The position numbers and the translations under genes are program-made. A stretch of 64,000 nt of DNA from an uncultured Algibacter sp. (GTDB lineage Bacteria > Bacteroidota > Bacteroidia > Flavobacteriales > Flavobacteriaceae), in the NCBI RefSeq assembly GCF_947487575.1, contig NZ_CANKXG010000008.1:1-64000 (forward strand), written 5' to 3'. This document shows, one piece after another, positions 56,042 to 64,000 of the stretch. Numbering within the stretch: position 1 is the stretch's first letter; the number at the start of each line of letters is the position of its first letter. The notes beneath the pieces were generated by a model. The model had not been told where the DNA came from and ran no database searches. It was given only the letters and a program-made list of their open reading frames with translations.

Positions 56042-57583
56042 ATGAGCAATAAGGAGACTTTTTTTAAATATATTACTGAAGGCAATAAAACAAAAGGAGA
56101 TTTTATTCCCATTGGTGCAGCCATGTTAGATGGAGAAACCATAACTGGTGCACACGTAAAAATTCCGCTTAAGACAATGAATCGCCATGGTTTAATTGCT
56201 GGAGCAACAGGTACGGGAAAAACAAAATCTTTACAGGTTTTAGCAGAAAATTTAAGTGACAAGGGTATTCCAGTTTTGTTAATGGATATTAAAGGTGATT
56301 TAAGTGGTTTAGCACAACCAAGTCCTGGACATCCTAAAATTGATGAACGTCATGAAAAAATTGGTATCCCGTTTGAAGCAAAACCTTTTCCTGTTGAAAT
56401 TCTAACACTTTCTGAGCAAGATGGTGTAAGGTTACGAGCAACAGTTAGTGAATTTGGCCCAGTATTATTATCAAGAATTTTAGATTTATCTGAAACGCAA
56501 TCGGGAGTTGTTGCAGTCATATTTCAGTATTGCGATGACAATAAAATGCCCGTTCTAGATTTAAAAGATTTTAAAAAAATATTACAATATGCCACTCAAG
56601 AAGGGAAGGCAGAATTCACCGAGGCTTACGGAAGGATTTCAACAGCCTCAACCGGAGCTATTTTACGTAAAGTTATTGAACTAGAGCAGCAAGGAGCTGA
56701 ATTATTTTTTGGAGAAACGTCTTTTGATGTTGATGATTTATTACGTGTTAATAATGATGGGCGTGGCTATATAAACATTCTTAGATTAACCGATATTCAA
56801 GATAGACCAAAGCTGTTTTCAACATTTATGCTAAGTTTATTAGCTGAAATTTATTCTACATTCCCAGAACAAGGCGATAGTGATAGACCAGAGCTTATCA
56901 TGTTTATTGACGAAGCACATTTAATTTTCAATGAAGCTTCAAAAGCACTTTTAAATCAAATTGAAAGTATTGTAAAATTGATACGTAGTAAAGGGGTTGG
57001 TTTATATTTTGTTACCCAAAATCCAACCGATGTACCTGAGGCTGTTTTAGGACAACTCGGTTTAAAAGTTCAACATGCATTAAGAGCGTTTACTGCAAAA
57101 GATAGAAAAGCGATTAAATTAACAGCTCAAAACTATCCAGATTCTGAGTACTATGATACTACTGAAATCTTAACTTCATTAGGAATTGGAGAAGCTTTAG
57201 TATCTGCTTTAGACGAAAAAGGGCGCCCTACTCCACTTGCCGCAACTATGATGCGTGCACCAATGAGTAGAATGGATGTTTTAACTGAAATTGAATTGAG
57301 CACCCTACTTTCAAAATCTAAAATGGTTAAAAAATACAATGAAACCATTGATAGGGAAAGTGCATATGAAATGCTTAACAAAAAAATAAAACTAGCAGAA
57401 GCCGAAGAAGCTAATGAGAAAGCTAGAAAAGAAAAAGAAGCGCTTAAAAAAGCCGAATCTAAAAAAAGAACAACAAGTACACGCCGAAAAAGTACACGAA
57501 TGAATCCTATTGTTAAAGTATTAACCAGTGCCACTTTTATAAGAAGCGTATTTGGTATTTTAACTAAAGTGATGAAAAAATAA
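56042..57583 (+). CDS. HerA/YjgR-like ATPase (DUF853)
   Basis: 513 residues. Walker A GATGTGKTKSLQ follows MNRHGLIAG; MDIKGDLSGLAQPS, the Walker B-like LIMFIDEAHLIFNEAS and the arginine-finger-like VTQNPTDVPEAVLGQLGLKVQHALRAF belong to DUF853, a HerA-type hexameric ATPase family. A Lys/Glu-rich coiled coil (about 435-475) and a basic tail follow. Role unknown; perhaps DNA translocation. Confidence 0.88.
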   Translation: MSNKETFFKYITEGNKTKGDFIPIGAAMLDGETITGAHVKIPLKTMNRHGLIAGATGTGKTKSLQVLAENLSDKGIPVLLMDIKGDLSGLAQPSPGHPKIDERHEKIGIPFEAKPFPVEILTLSEQDGVRLRATVSEFGPVLLSRILDLSETQSGVVAVIFQYCDDNKMPVLDLKDFKKILQYATQEGKAEFTEAYGRISTASTGAILRKVIELEQQGAELFFGETSFDVDDLLRVNNDGRGYINILRLTDIQDRPKLFSTFMLSLLAEIYSTFPEQGDSDRPELIMFIDEAHLIFNEASKALLNQIESIVKLIRSKGVGLYFVTQNPTDVPEAVLGQLGLKVQHALRAFTAKDRKAIKLTAQNYPDSEYYDTTEILTSLGIGEALVSALDEKGRPTPLAATMMRAPMSRMDVLTEIELSTLLSKSKMVKKYNETIDRESAYEMLNKKIKLAEAEEANEKARKEKEALKKAESKKRTTSTRRKSTRMNPIVKVLTSATFIRSVFGILTKVMKK

Positions 57584-57627
57584 GTCGATAAACCGACCTT
57601 AAATTAACTAAACAAAAGCCTCAATTA

Positions 57628-58185
57628 ATGCGTAATTCAATTTTCAGCGTCATAGTAATAACTATCCTTTTTTCAAGCTGTAAAAAGGAGCAAAACCCCT
57701 TCGAGATTAGTAAACAACATATTGGTTTATTAACCGACTCAACACAAGTTAAAGACCTCGAAAAAATTTATGCAAACGATTCTATTGTTAAATTTATTAG
57801 CGGAGATGAATTTACAGGAAATATAAACAATATTGAAATTTTTGAAAAAGGAGGACTAAAACTTTTAACACTAACACCAAAACAGGCTTTAGACTCTACA
57901 TCTACAATTGGCAGTATACGCCTATTTGATGAACGCTTTAAAACTAATAAAAAAATTTCTGTAGTAAGTTCATTTAAAGACATCCAAAATCAATATAAAA
58001 TTTCTAGAATTAGTAACTTAATCAACTCTATTGTTATTGCAGTTGATGATATTAATGCCAATTTCACTATAGATAAAAAAGAACTTCCTGCTAATCTAAG
58101 GTTTGATATGGATTTAAAAATTGAACCAACTCACATTCCAGATAACGCCAAAGTAAAATACTTTTTTATAAGCTGGAATAACTAA
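57628..58185 (+). CDS. Predicted lipoprotein of unknown function
   Basis: 185 residues; signal ends in TILFSSC at the lipobox, then KKEQNPFEIS. No named family recognised. The segment around 70-150 (IEIFEKGGLKLLTLTPKQALDSTSTIGSIRLFDERF) looks beta-rich. It lies 44 bases after the HerA-like gene and 7 bases before YitT. Confidence 0.7.
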   Translation: MRNSIFSVIVITILFSSCKKEQNPFEISKQHIGLLTDSTQVKDLEKIYANDSIVKFISGDEFTGNINNIEIFEKGGLKLLTLTPKQALDSTSTIGSIRLFDERFKTNKKISVVSSFKDIQNQYKISRISNLINSIVIAVDDINANFTIDKKELPANLRFDMDLKIEPTHIPDNAKVKYFFISWNN

Positions 58186-58192
58186 AAACCAA

Positions 58193-59164
58193 ATGAATCC
58201 TTTCTTATCAAAACTTTTAGTTGACATTGCTCGTAAAAAGCTTGAAAAAAACCATGTAGACAAACCTGTAAGCAAAAAGGAAATTGTTCCTTTAGTAAGA
58301 AAATTTCAAGTAGAGTTATCTCACGCTATTAAGGAATACATTTTTATTGTTATTGGTGTTTTTTCAGCTGGCTTTGGTTTAAAAGGTTTTTTACTGCCTA
58401 ACAGTTTTATTGATGGGGGTGCCACAGGTATTTCATTACTTCTTGAAAATGTAACCTCGCTAAAACTTGGCGTATTGTTAGTAATAGTCAACCTACCATT
58501 TATCTATTTGGCTTCGAAAACTATTGGTAATAAATTTGCTATAAAAAGTATTATAGCTATTACATTTTTAGCTCTAGTTGTACATTTTGTAAACTATCCA
58601 ACAATTACTGAAGACAAATTACTAATTGCTGTTTTTGGAGGCTTCTTTTTAGGTTTAGGTATAGGTATGTCTATGAGAGGCGGAAGTGTTATAGATGGCA
58701 CTGAGGTTTTAGCCATTTATTTAAGCAGGAAATTATCACTTACTATAGGTGATGTTTTATTATTAATAAACATTCTAATATTTTCTGTTGGTGCTTATTT
58801 ACTTTCTATTGAAACGGCTCTTTATGCTATTTTAACATATTTATCAGCAGCCAAAACAGTTGACTTTATTGTTGATGGGGTTGAGGAATATGTAGGGGTT
58901 ACAATTATTTCAAATAAGCATAAAGAATTAAAATTAATGATAACACAAAAACTAAGAAGAGCTTGTACTATATACGCAGGAAAAGGCGGGTATGGCAAAA
59001 GCGGTGATAGTTATGACAAAGACATTATTTATACTATAATAACCCGTTTGGAACTTGCCAAATTTCAAACAGAAATTGATAAAATAGACAAGGATGCTTT
59101 TATAATTATGGGTGTTGTAAAAGATTTAAAAGGCGGTATGATTAAGAAAAAACCCATGAAATAG
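58193..59164 (+). CDS. YitT-family membrane protein
   Basis: 323 residues. The DUF161 membrane part has about five helices (EYIFIVIGVFSAGFGLKGFLLPNSFIDGGATGISLLL; GLGIGMSMRGGSVIDGTEVLAIYLSRK), and the C-terminal cytoplasmic DUF2179 domain contains ACTIYAGKGGYGKSG. Substrate unknown. An extra charged N-terminal segment of about 45 residues precedes the first helix. Confidence 0.88.
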   Translation: MNPFLSKLLVDIARKKLEKNHVDKPVSKKEIVPLVRKFQVELSHAIKEYIFIVIGVFSAGFGLKGFLLPNSFIDGGATGISLLLENVTSLKLGVLLVIVNLPFIYLASKTIGNKFAIKSIIAITFLALVVHFVNYPTITEDKLLIAVFGGFFLGLGIGMSMRGGSVIDGTEVLAIYLSRKLSLTIGDVLLLINILIFSVGAYLLSIETALYAILTYLSAAKTVDFIVDGVEEYVGVTIISNKHKELKLMITQKLRRACTIYAGKGGYGKSGDSYDKDIIYTIITRLELAKFQTEIDKIDKDAFIIMGVVKDLKGGMIKKKPMK

Positions 59165-59185
59165 AGTTTAAAGGTTAGTAAAATC

Positions 59186-59557
59186 ATGACAGAAAAAAAG
59201 TATATCATTCAAAAAAATCCGTTTATTGTTCCAACTACAGATGGAAAAATCATCAAAGAGCATTTTGGAAATACTACAGACGGAAATTCTGAAATAAGTA
59301 TTGCTCACATGAAAGCACCTGCTGGGTGGAGCGAACCTTTTCAAACCCCAGAATTTGATGAGTTTACTTTTATAATACGCGGTAAAAAACAGTTTATCAT
59401 AGAAGCCGAAATTATTGTTTTAGAAGCGGGACAATCTATAAAAATTGAAAGAAACACCAGAGTTCAGTACTCTAACCCCTTTACTGAAGTTTGTGAGTAC
59501 ATTGCTATTTGTACACCGGCATTTTCTATGGATTCAGTAAATAGAGAAGATAAGTAA
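59186..59557 (+). CDS. Cupin-domain protein
   Basis: 123 residues. Cupin strands with WSEPFQTPEFDEFTFIIRGKKQFIIEAE (metal-ligand positions around the acidic residues) and VLEAGQSIKIERNTRVQYSNP. Metal-binding histidines are few, so catalysis is uncertain. It abuts the hydrolase gene (stop and next start adjacent). Confidence 0.82.
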   Translation: MTEKKYIIQKNPFIVPTTDGKIIKEHFGNTTDGNSEISIAHMKAPAGWSEPFQTPEFDEFTFIIRGKKQFIIEAEIIVLEAGQSIKIERNTRVQYSNPFTEVCEYIAICTPAFSMDSVNREDK

Positions 59558-60385
59558 ATGAATAAATATCTTCCTAAAATTTTAGGTAGCATAATAAATT
59601 TTAGTGTTTACTTTTCTCCTAAACTTGCTGCTAAATTAGCCATAGATTTATTTTCAACTCCCCGAAAAGGTAAAATAACTCCTGAGGAATCAGAATATTT
59701 AAATTCAGCGATTCAAGATGAAGTCTCTTATGAGGATACACTTATCAAAACCTACCATTGGAAAGGTAAAAAAGAAACCATCTTGTTGGCTCATGGTTGG
59801 GAAAGCAATTCGTTTAGATGGAAAAATTTAATCGCTTTGCTTCAAAAAGAAAGCTACAACATTGTTGCATTAGATGCTCCAGCACATGGGGCTTCTGGCA
59901 GTAAGTATTTCAACGCCCTACTCTACTCTGAATGTATTAATTTAGTTGTTAAGAAATTCAATGTTCATACTATTATTGGGCACTCTGTTGGGGGAATGGC
60001 ATCAGTATTTTTCCAACATAAATATCAGGTAAAATCTATCAAACGATTAGTTTTATTGGGCGCTCCAGCAGACTTTATTGGCATTTTTAATCGTTATGAA
60101 AATATTATGGGTTATAACGAAAGAGTTTCTAAAGCGCTTAAAGAATATGTGTTAAAAAATTATAACCACCTACCTGAATATTTTTCTCCATCCGTTTTTT
60201 CTAAAGAAATAACAGCCAAAGGACTTATTATTCATGATAAAAAAGACAGAATCATTCCTTATAAGGATGGTTTAAAATTTAAAATGAATTATGAAAACGC
60301 CAGCTTTATTGCTACAAAAGGCTTTGGTCATAGTTTAAAATCAGAGCCAATATACCAACATATTTTAGACTTTTTAAACGCCTAA
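59558..60385 (+). CDS. Alpha/beta hydrolase
   Basis: 275 residues. Nucleophile elbow GHSVGG, oxyanion region LAHGWESNSFRWKN, acid in HDKKDRIIP and His in GFGHSLKS, so a full catalytic triad is present. Likely a carboxylesterase-type enzyme; substrate unknown. Confidence 0.87.
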   Translation: MNKYLPKILGSIINFSVYFSPKLAAKLAIDLFSTPRKGKITPEESEYLNSAIQDEVSYEDTLIKTYHWKGKKETILLAHGWESNSFRWKNLIALLQKESYNIVALDAPAHGASGSKYFNALLYSECINLVVKKFNVHTIIGHSVGGMASVFFQHKYQVKSIKRLVLLGAPADFIGIFNRYENIMGYNERVSKALKEYVLKNYNHLPEYFSPSVFSKEITAKGLIIHDKKDRIIPYKDGLKFKMNYENASFIATKGFGHSLKSEPIYQHILDFLNA

Positions 60386-60405
60386 GTTTATTGTACTTTT
60401 GAACC

Positions 60406-61164
60406 ATGGCAGAAGTTACATTAAAACGAATTAATAAATTTTTAAGTGAAGTAGGTTATTGTTCCAGAAGAGAAGCAGATAAACTTATAGAAACTGGTCG
60501 TGTTACTATAAATGGAATTGTACCAGAAATGGGAACTAAAATTGCGTTTGATGATGTTGTTGCAGTTGATGGAGTAGTAATAAAAAATACCAAAACATCT
60601 TTTGTTTATTTGGCTTTTAATAAACCTGTTGGCATAGTTTGTACAACCGACACTTCAGTTGAAAAAAATAATATTATTGATTTTTTAAAATACCCTAAGC
60701 GTATTTTTCCCATTGGAAGGTTAGACAAACCTAGTGAAGGCTTAATTCTTTTAACTAATGATGGCGATATCGTTAACAAAATTCTTCGAGCCAGTAATAA
60801 TCATGAAAAAGAGTATATAGTAACGGTTGACAAACCCATTTCACAAACTTTTATTGAGCGCATGTCTAGTGGAATTCCGCTTGAGGAATTAAAAAAGACT
60901 ACCAAAAAATGTAAAGTAGAAAAACTGGGAACTTATAAATTCAAAATTATTTTAACCCAAGGGTTGAATAGACAAATTCGTCGTATGTGTGATTATTTAA
61001 ATTATGAAGTACAAACCTTAAAACGTGTTAGAATTATGAATATAAAGCTAGACACACCTATTGGTGAATATCGCGAATTGACTAAAGAAGAATTTTCAGA
61101 ACTGAATAAACTTTTAGAAGAAAGCACTAAAACATATCAAAAAAACAATAACAAAATAAGATAA
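60406..61164 (+). CDS. rluF: 23S rRNA pseudouridine synthase RluF-like
   Basis: 252 residues. N-terminal S4 RNA-binding domain (RINKFLSEVGYCSRREADKLIETGRVTING), then the synthase domain with AFNKPVGIVCTT, the catalytic-Asp motif GRLDKPSEGLILLTNDG and NRQIRRMCDYL. RluF in E. coli modifies U2604. A TACTTTTG -7 box (60394-60401) lies only 4 bases from the start, so the transcript may be leaderless. Confidence 0.9.
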   Translation: MAEVTLKRINKFLSEVGYCSRREADKLIETGRVTINGIVPEMGTKIAFDDVVAVDGVVIKNTKTSFVYLAFNKPVGIVCTTDTSVEKNNIIDFLKYPKRIFPIGRLDKPSEGLILLTNDGDIVNKILRASNNHEKEYIVTVDKPISQTFIERMSSGIPLEELKKTTKKCKVEKLGTYKFKIILTQGLNRQIRRMCDYLNYEVQTLKRVRIMNIKLDTPIGEYRELTKEEFSELNKLLEESTKTYQKNNNKIR

Positions 61165-61204
61165 ATTCAAAATTTTAAATAGTTTTGAGTTTGTAAAATA
61201 TTCT

Positions 61205-61212
61205 TATTTTTG
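61205..61212 (+). promoter_or_regulatory. Candidate -7 box of the small membrane protein gene
   Basis: TATTTTTG, with TTTTG 17 bases upstream (61183-61187) as a possible -33 element. The ATG follows at 61230. Confidence 0.45.
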
Positions 61213-61229
61213 AAAAAATCAATTTTATT

Positions 61230-61415
61230 ATGATAAGAACATTAGCGCTAATTTTAACACTAGTTGGTATGGCTGGATTAATCATGGGAGTTTTAGGAAT
61301 TTTTGGAACACCAATTATTGCCACATTAAGCCCATGGGCATTAGCTATTTTAGGTATTATTTTCTTTATAGCAGGTGTTTCTATGCTAAAATATGGTAAG
61401 AGCAAATCTGCTTAA
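61230..61415 (+). CDS. Small two-helix membrane protein
   Basis: 61 residues: two hydrophobic helices (ALILTLVGMAGLIMGVLGIFG and WALAILGIIFFIAGVSML) with a basic tail (KYGKSKSA). Unnamed but of a conserved-looking kind. It lies 6 bases before the VOC gene and has its own likely promoter. Confidence 0.68.
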   Translation: MIRTLALILTLVGMAGLIMGVLGIFGTPIIATLSPWALAILGIIFFIAGVSMLKYGKSKSA

Positions 61416-61421
61416 CTAATT

Positions 61422-61847
61422 ATGCAAACTGTATTACCTTTTCATTTAGCTATTCCTGTTCATAACCTAGAAGCTTGCCGAACATTTTACAGAGACACTT
61501 TAGGTTGTGAAGAAGGAAGAAGTAGTGACCATTGGGTAGATTTTAATTTCTTCGGACATCAACTGGTTATTCACTATAAACCAAAAGAAAAGTCAACAGA
61601 TTTACAAACGAATCCTGTTGATGGAAAATCTGTTCCAGTTCCTCATTTTGGCGTTGTTTTATCTTGGGCCGTTTTTCACGCTTTCGCGGAAGATTTAAAA
61701 CACAAACAGATTGAATTTATAATTGAACCTTATATAAGATTTGAGGGTTTAGTTGGAGAACAAGCTACTATGTTTTTTTATGACCCTTCGGGAAATGCTT
61801 TAGAATTTAAAGCGTTTAGAGACATGACTCAGCTTTTTGCTAAATGA
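61422..61847 (+). CDS. VOC-superfamily (glyoxalase-like) protein
   Basis: 141 residues. Two beta-alpha-beta-beta-beta units: [23 protein letters not shown] and the second half with [18 protein letters not shown] and [21 protein letters not shown]. Metal ligands (His near start, His in the middle, Glu near end) appear present. Substrate unknown; dioxygenase-like or lyase roles possible. Confidence 0.86.
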   Translation: MQTVLPFHLAIPVHNLEACRTFYRDTLGCEEGRSSDHWVDFNFFGHQLVIHYKPKEKSTDLQTNPVDGKSVPVPHFGVVLSWAVFHAFAEDLKHKQIEFIIEPYIRFEGLVGEQATMFFYDPSGNALEFKAFRDMTQLFAK

Positions 61848-61849
61848 TA

Positions 61850-62569
61850 TCAATTTTTATTTTCAGCTAAATAGAAAGGCAAATAAATCAGTAAAAACAA
61901 CGGAATAACTATTATTTGAACTACAATAATATACCAAGGCCATTCTCCAAAATAATCTAATATTGAAGCGGACTGAGGTTTTTCATTTATATAAAAATAA
62001 TTTGCTTTCAGCATCATATTTATAATCACCATCAAAATAATATAAACTTGAAGTGCTAAAAAAGACTTAAATACACTCTTCAATTTTGGTCTCATATTAA
62101 ACACAAAAGTGGCGTAAAAAATGATTATTAAAAGCCCTAAATGCACCACCCAATATCTAAAATAATCAAAACTTGGAAAACCTAACTCTATATCTGGAGT
62201 TATTACGGCTTGTAGCGTTCCGCCAATAATACAAAAAACCAAAATTTCATACATCCAAAACTTTCTGTAATACGTGAAAATTGGTATTACTAAACCTAAT
62301 AGACTACAGAGATACAAAGGCAAATCTGTTGATAGATTATAATTACCTAAGCTCATTTTATGAGCGTGAAATACAATAACTATTAAGCTAACAAAGCATG
62401 CAAAAACATGTAGCGCATTTTTTTGTTGTATTGTACTTAACTTTCGTTTTGTAAAGTTTATAAAAATAACGCTAAATAATATTGCAAATACAATTGGAAA
62501 GATATGTTGTAGGCTACCAATAGTAACTCTACTAAATAAAAAAAATGCATCACAAATTAAAAAACTCAT
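61850..62569 (-). CDS. TIGR02206-family (YwaF-like) membrane protein
   Basis: 239 residues with about seven helices. Features: NLSTDLPLYLCSLLGLVIPIF, VITPDIELGFPSFDYFRYWVVHLGLLIIIFYATFVF and a C-terminal WPWYIIVVQIIVIPLFLLIYLPF. This matches the TIGR02206 membrane family. Function unknown. Stop is 2 bases from the convergent VOC stop. Confidence 0.85.
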   Translation of the reverse strand: MSFLICDAFFLFSRVTIGSLQHIFPIVFAILFSVIFINFTKRKLSTIQQKNALHVFACFVSLIVIVFHAHKMSLGNYNLSTDLPLYLCSLLGLVIPIFTYYRKFWMYEILVFCIIGGTLQAVITPDIELGFPSFDYFRYWVVHLGLLIIIFYATFVFNMRPKLKSVFKSFLALQVYIILMVIINMMLKANYFYINEKPQSASILDYFGEWPWYIIVVQIIVIPLFLLIYLPFYLAENKN

Positions 62570-62628
62570 GATGCAATTTAAATAAAGAATTTTACTAATT
62601 TAAACTATGATGAAGATTCTTTATTTAG

Positions 62629-62687
62629 ATTCCCGCCTTAGCGGGAATGACAATTCAAATGAAACTTTGGGACTAATAGTCCCAAAG
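62629..62687. repeat. Two stacked hairpins between TIGR02206 and folD
   Basis: ATTCCCGC-ctta-GCGGGAAT (62629-62648) followed by CTTTGGGAC-taata-GTCCCAAAG (62665-62687). The first belongs to a widespread flavobacterial intergenic hairpin type (a variant partial copy is at 31625-31645). Either could act as terminators of folD on the minus strand. Confidence 0.6.
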
Positions 62688-62716
62688 AGTTCTTTTTCAA
62701 TTAATTATAATAAATT

Positions 62717-63595
62717 CTATTTATTGTGTCTTTCTCTAGCAAGCAAGGTGTTTTTAAGTAGCATAGCAATAGTCATTGGCCCAACACCTCCAGGAACTGG
62801 GGTTATGTAACTTGCTTTTTGACTCACACTTTCAAAATGAACATCTCCAGCTAATCTGTAGCCATTCTTTTTTGTTGCATCTGGAACACGTGTAATTCCA
62901 ACATCGATAATAACAACATCTTCCTTAACCATATCTCCTGTTAAGAATTCGGAAATCCCGATAGCAGCAACAATAATATCTGCTTCTCTAGTAATATCTT
63001 CTAAGTTTTTTGAACGACTATGAACAACCGTTACTGTAGCATCGCCAGCTTTACGCTTTTGACTCATAAGAATACTCATAGGACGACCAACAATGTGACT
63101 TCTTCCTAAAACTACCACGTTTTTACCAGAAGTTTCAATTTGATACCGTTCTAATAGCTCCATGATACCATAAGGTGTTGCTGGTAAAAATGTTGGTAAA
63201 TCTAAAGCCATTCTTCCAACATTTACAGGATGAAAGCCATCTACATCTTTGTCTGGATCTATAGCCATTAGTACCTTTTGCTCATCGATTTGATCTGGTA
63301 ATGGTAACTGTACTATGAATCCATCAATATTGTCATTGGTATTTAAATCGTAGATCTTTTCTAGTAACTCGTCTTCTGAAGTATAATCTGGTAATTCAAT
63401 AAGTGTTGAATTAAAACCAATACGCTCGCAAGCTTTTACTTTAGCGTTTACATACGTCATACTTGCTCCGTCTGAACCTACTAAAATAGCTGCAAGATGT
63501 GGTACTTTTTCTCCTTTAGAGATCATTGACTTTACATGGCCTGCAATTTCTTCTTTAATATCGTTACTTACTTTTTTACCATCCAATATGGTCAT
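62717..63595 (-). CDS. folD: Methylenetetrahydrofolate dehydrogenase/cyclohydrolase
   Basis: Bifunctional one-carbon enzyme, 292 residues. [14 protein letters not shown] (catalytic Lys), [29 protein letters not shown] and [14 protein letters not shown] are the family motifs, and [22 protein letters not shown] ends the enzyme. Start at 63595. Confidence 0.96.
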   Translation of the reverse strand: MTILDGKKVSNDIKEEIAGHVKSMISKGEKVPHLAAILVGSDGASMTYVNAKVKACERIGFNSTLIELPDYTSEDELLEKIYDLNTNDNIDGFIVQLPLPDQIDEQKVLMAIDPDKDVDGFHPVNVGRMALDLPTFLPATPYGIMELLERYQIETSGKNVVVLGRSHIVGRPMSILMSQKRKAGDATVTVVHSRSKNLEDITREADIIVAAIGISEFLTGDMVKEDVVIIDVGITRVPDATKKNGYRLAGDVHFESVSQKASYITPVPGGVGPMTIAMLLKNTLLARERHNK

Positions 63596-63649
63596 ATCTA
63601 TATATTTTTGAAATTATAAAGATGCTTCGACTGCGCTCAGCATGACATT

Positions 63650-63698
<49 letters not shown>

Positions 63699-63700
63699 AA

Positions 63701-64000
63701 TCACTTCATATTTTTCATCATTTGCATCATCTTTTTACCGCCACCACCTTGCATCATCTTCATCATTTTACTCATTTGGTTAAATTGCTTTAAAAGTTGA
63801 TTAACTTCTTGAACCGAAGTACCAGAACCCTTTGCAACTCGTTTTTTCCTACTGGCATTAAGCACTGATGGATTTGTTCTTTCTTTGGGCGTCATGGAAT
63901 GAATAATGGCTTCGATACCTTTAAAAGCATCATCGTCAATATCAACATCTTTCATCATTTTACCAGCACCAGGAATCATACCCATAAGGTCTTTCATGTT
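63701..64000 (-). CDS. ffh: Signal recognition particle protein Ffh, 3' part
   Basis: Partial: the window ends inside the gene, and the frame continues past base 64000. The visible 100 residues are the methionine-rich M domain: [67 protein letters not shown] and a Met/Lys/Gly-rich tail. It binds signal sequences and SRP RNA. The GTPase domain must lie outside. Confidence 0.93.
   Translation of the reverse strand, partial: NMKDLMGMIPGAGKMMKDVDIDDDAFKGIEAIIHSMTPKERTNPSVLNASRKKRVAKGSGTSVQEVNQLLKQFNQMSKMMKMMQGGGGKKMMQMMKNMK

Noticed and set aside
57151-57534. Long open frame antisense to the HerA-like gene
   Set aside because: It is the complement of a well-supported coding region; its composition (Ser/Leu-rich) is typical of antisense shadow frames. 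The same holds for similar frames opposite secDF, the mutase, the ABC permease and gyrB.

Overview
The window is AT-rich DNA from the chromosome of a gliding-type member of the Flavobacteriaceae (Bacteroidota). Evidence: the GldI gliding lipoprotein, type IX secretion (T9SS) C-terminal sorting domains, a fused SecDF, split methylmalonyl-CoA mutase subunits, TonB receptors with a carboxypeptidase-regulatory-like domain, promoters of the Bacteroidota type (-7 box TAnnTTTG) and almost no Shine-Dalgarno sequences. No prophage, insertion sequence or CRISPR array was seen. Most of the window is housekeeping DNA with short gaps.

Layout. 1-2.2 kb: trxB and a D-2-hydroxyacid dehydrogenase. 2.3-10.5 kb: a minus-strand operon (MerC-like membrane protein, tiny ORF, TonB receptor, DUF4374 lipoprotein, ABC ATPase and two ABC-2 permeases) divergent from a Fur-family regulator, with twin TGCAAC-n3-GTTGCA palindromes between them; it looks like a metal or metallophore uptake system. 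10.6-22.4 kb: tRNA-Pro, udk, divIC-like, methylmalonyl-CoA mutase small and large subunits, parA, parB, DUF5683, dapB, lepB, a D,D-peptidase, WbqC and DUF6122. 22.5-29 kb (minus): EEP phosphatase, two rhomboids, mutL, two small paralogous membrane proteins, ribH and a TPR protein. 29-36.4 kb: recF, DUF721/DciA-like, two cold-shock genes, ndk, nrnA-like, gldI, a cyclophilin-FKBP fusion, lgt and DUF192. 36.7-44.9 kb (minus): secDF, a hypothetical gene, mdh, DUF6588 and gyrB.

The most notable region is 45.6-51.6 kb. A 15-residue leader peptide with ten Asn codons lies directly before a strong intrinsic terminator that has a competing antiterminator. It precedes a three-gene operon: a very divergent GatC with its own Asn-rich tract, GatA, and a single 1110-residue GatB-aspartyl-tRNA synthetase fusion. 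Together these look like an Asn-tRNA-sensing transcription attenuator controlling a covalently joined transamidosome (AspRS plus GatCAB) that makes Asn-tRNA(Asn). Downstream lie a decayed 3' end of a second aspS copy and a fragment of a T9SS-exported protein.

51.6-64 kb: a T9SS-exported beta-propeller, DUF202, DUF2911, queE, a cell-surface C1q-like protein, a HerA/YjgR-like ATPase, YitT, cupin, alpha/beta hydrolase, rluF, VOC, TIGR02206, folD, a (TAAC)12 microsatellite and the 3' end of ffh, which runs off the window. Four copies of a dispersed intergenic repeat (GCGTTAGGG...GGGTAACGCCC) occur at 30.5, 36.5, 45.0 and 53.2 kb, and a nested inverted-repeat element lies at 30.2-30.5 kb.
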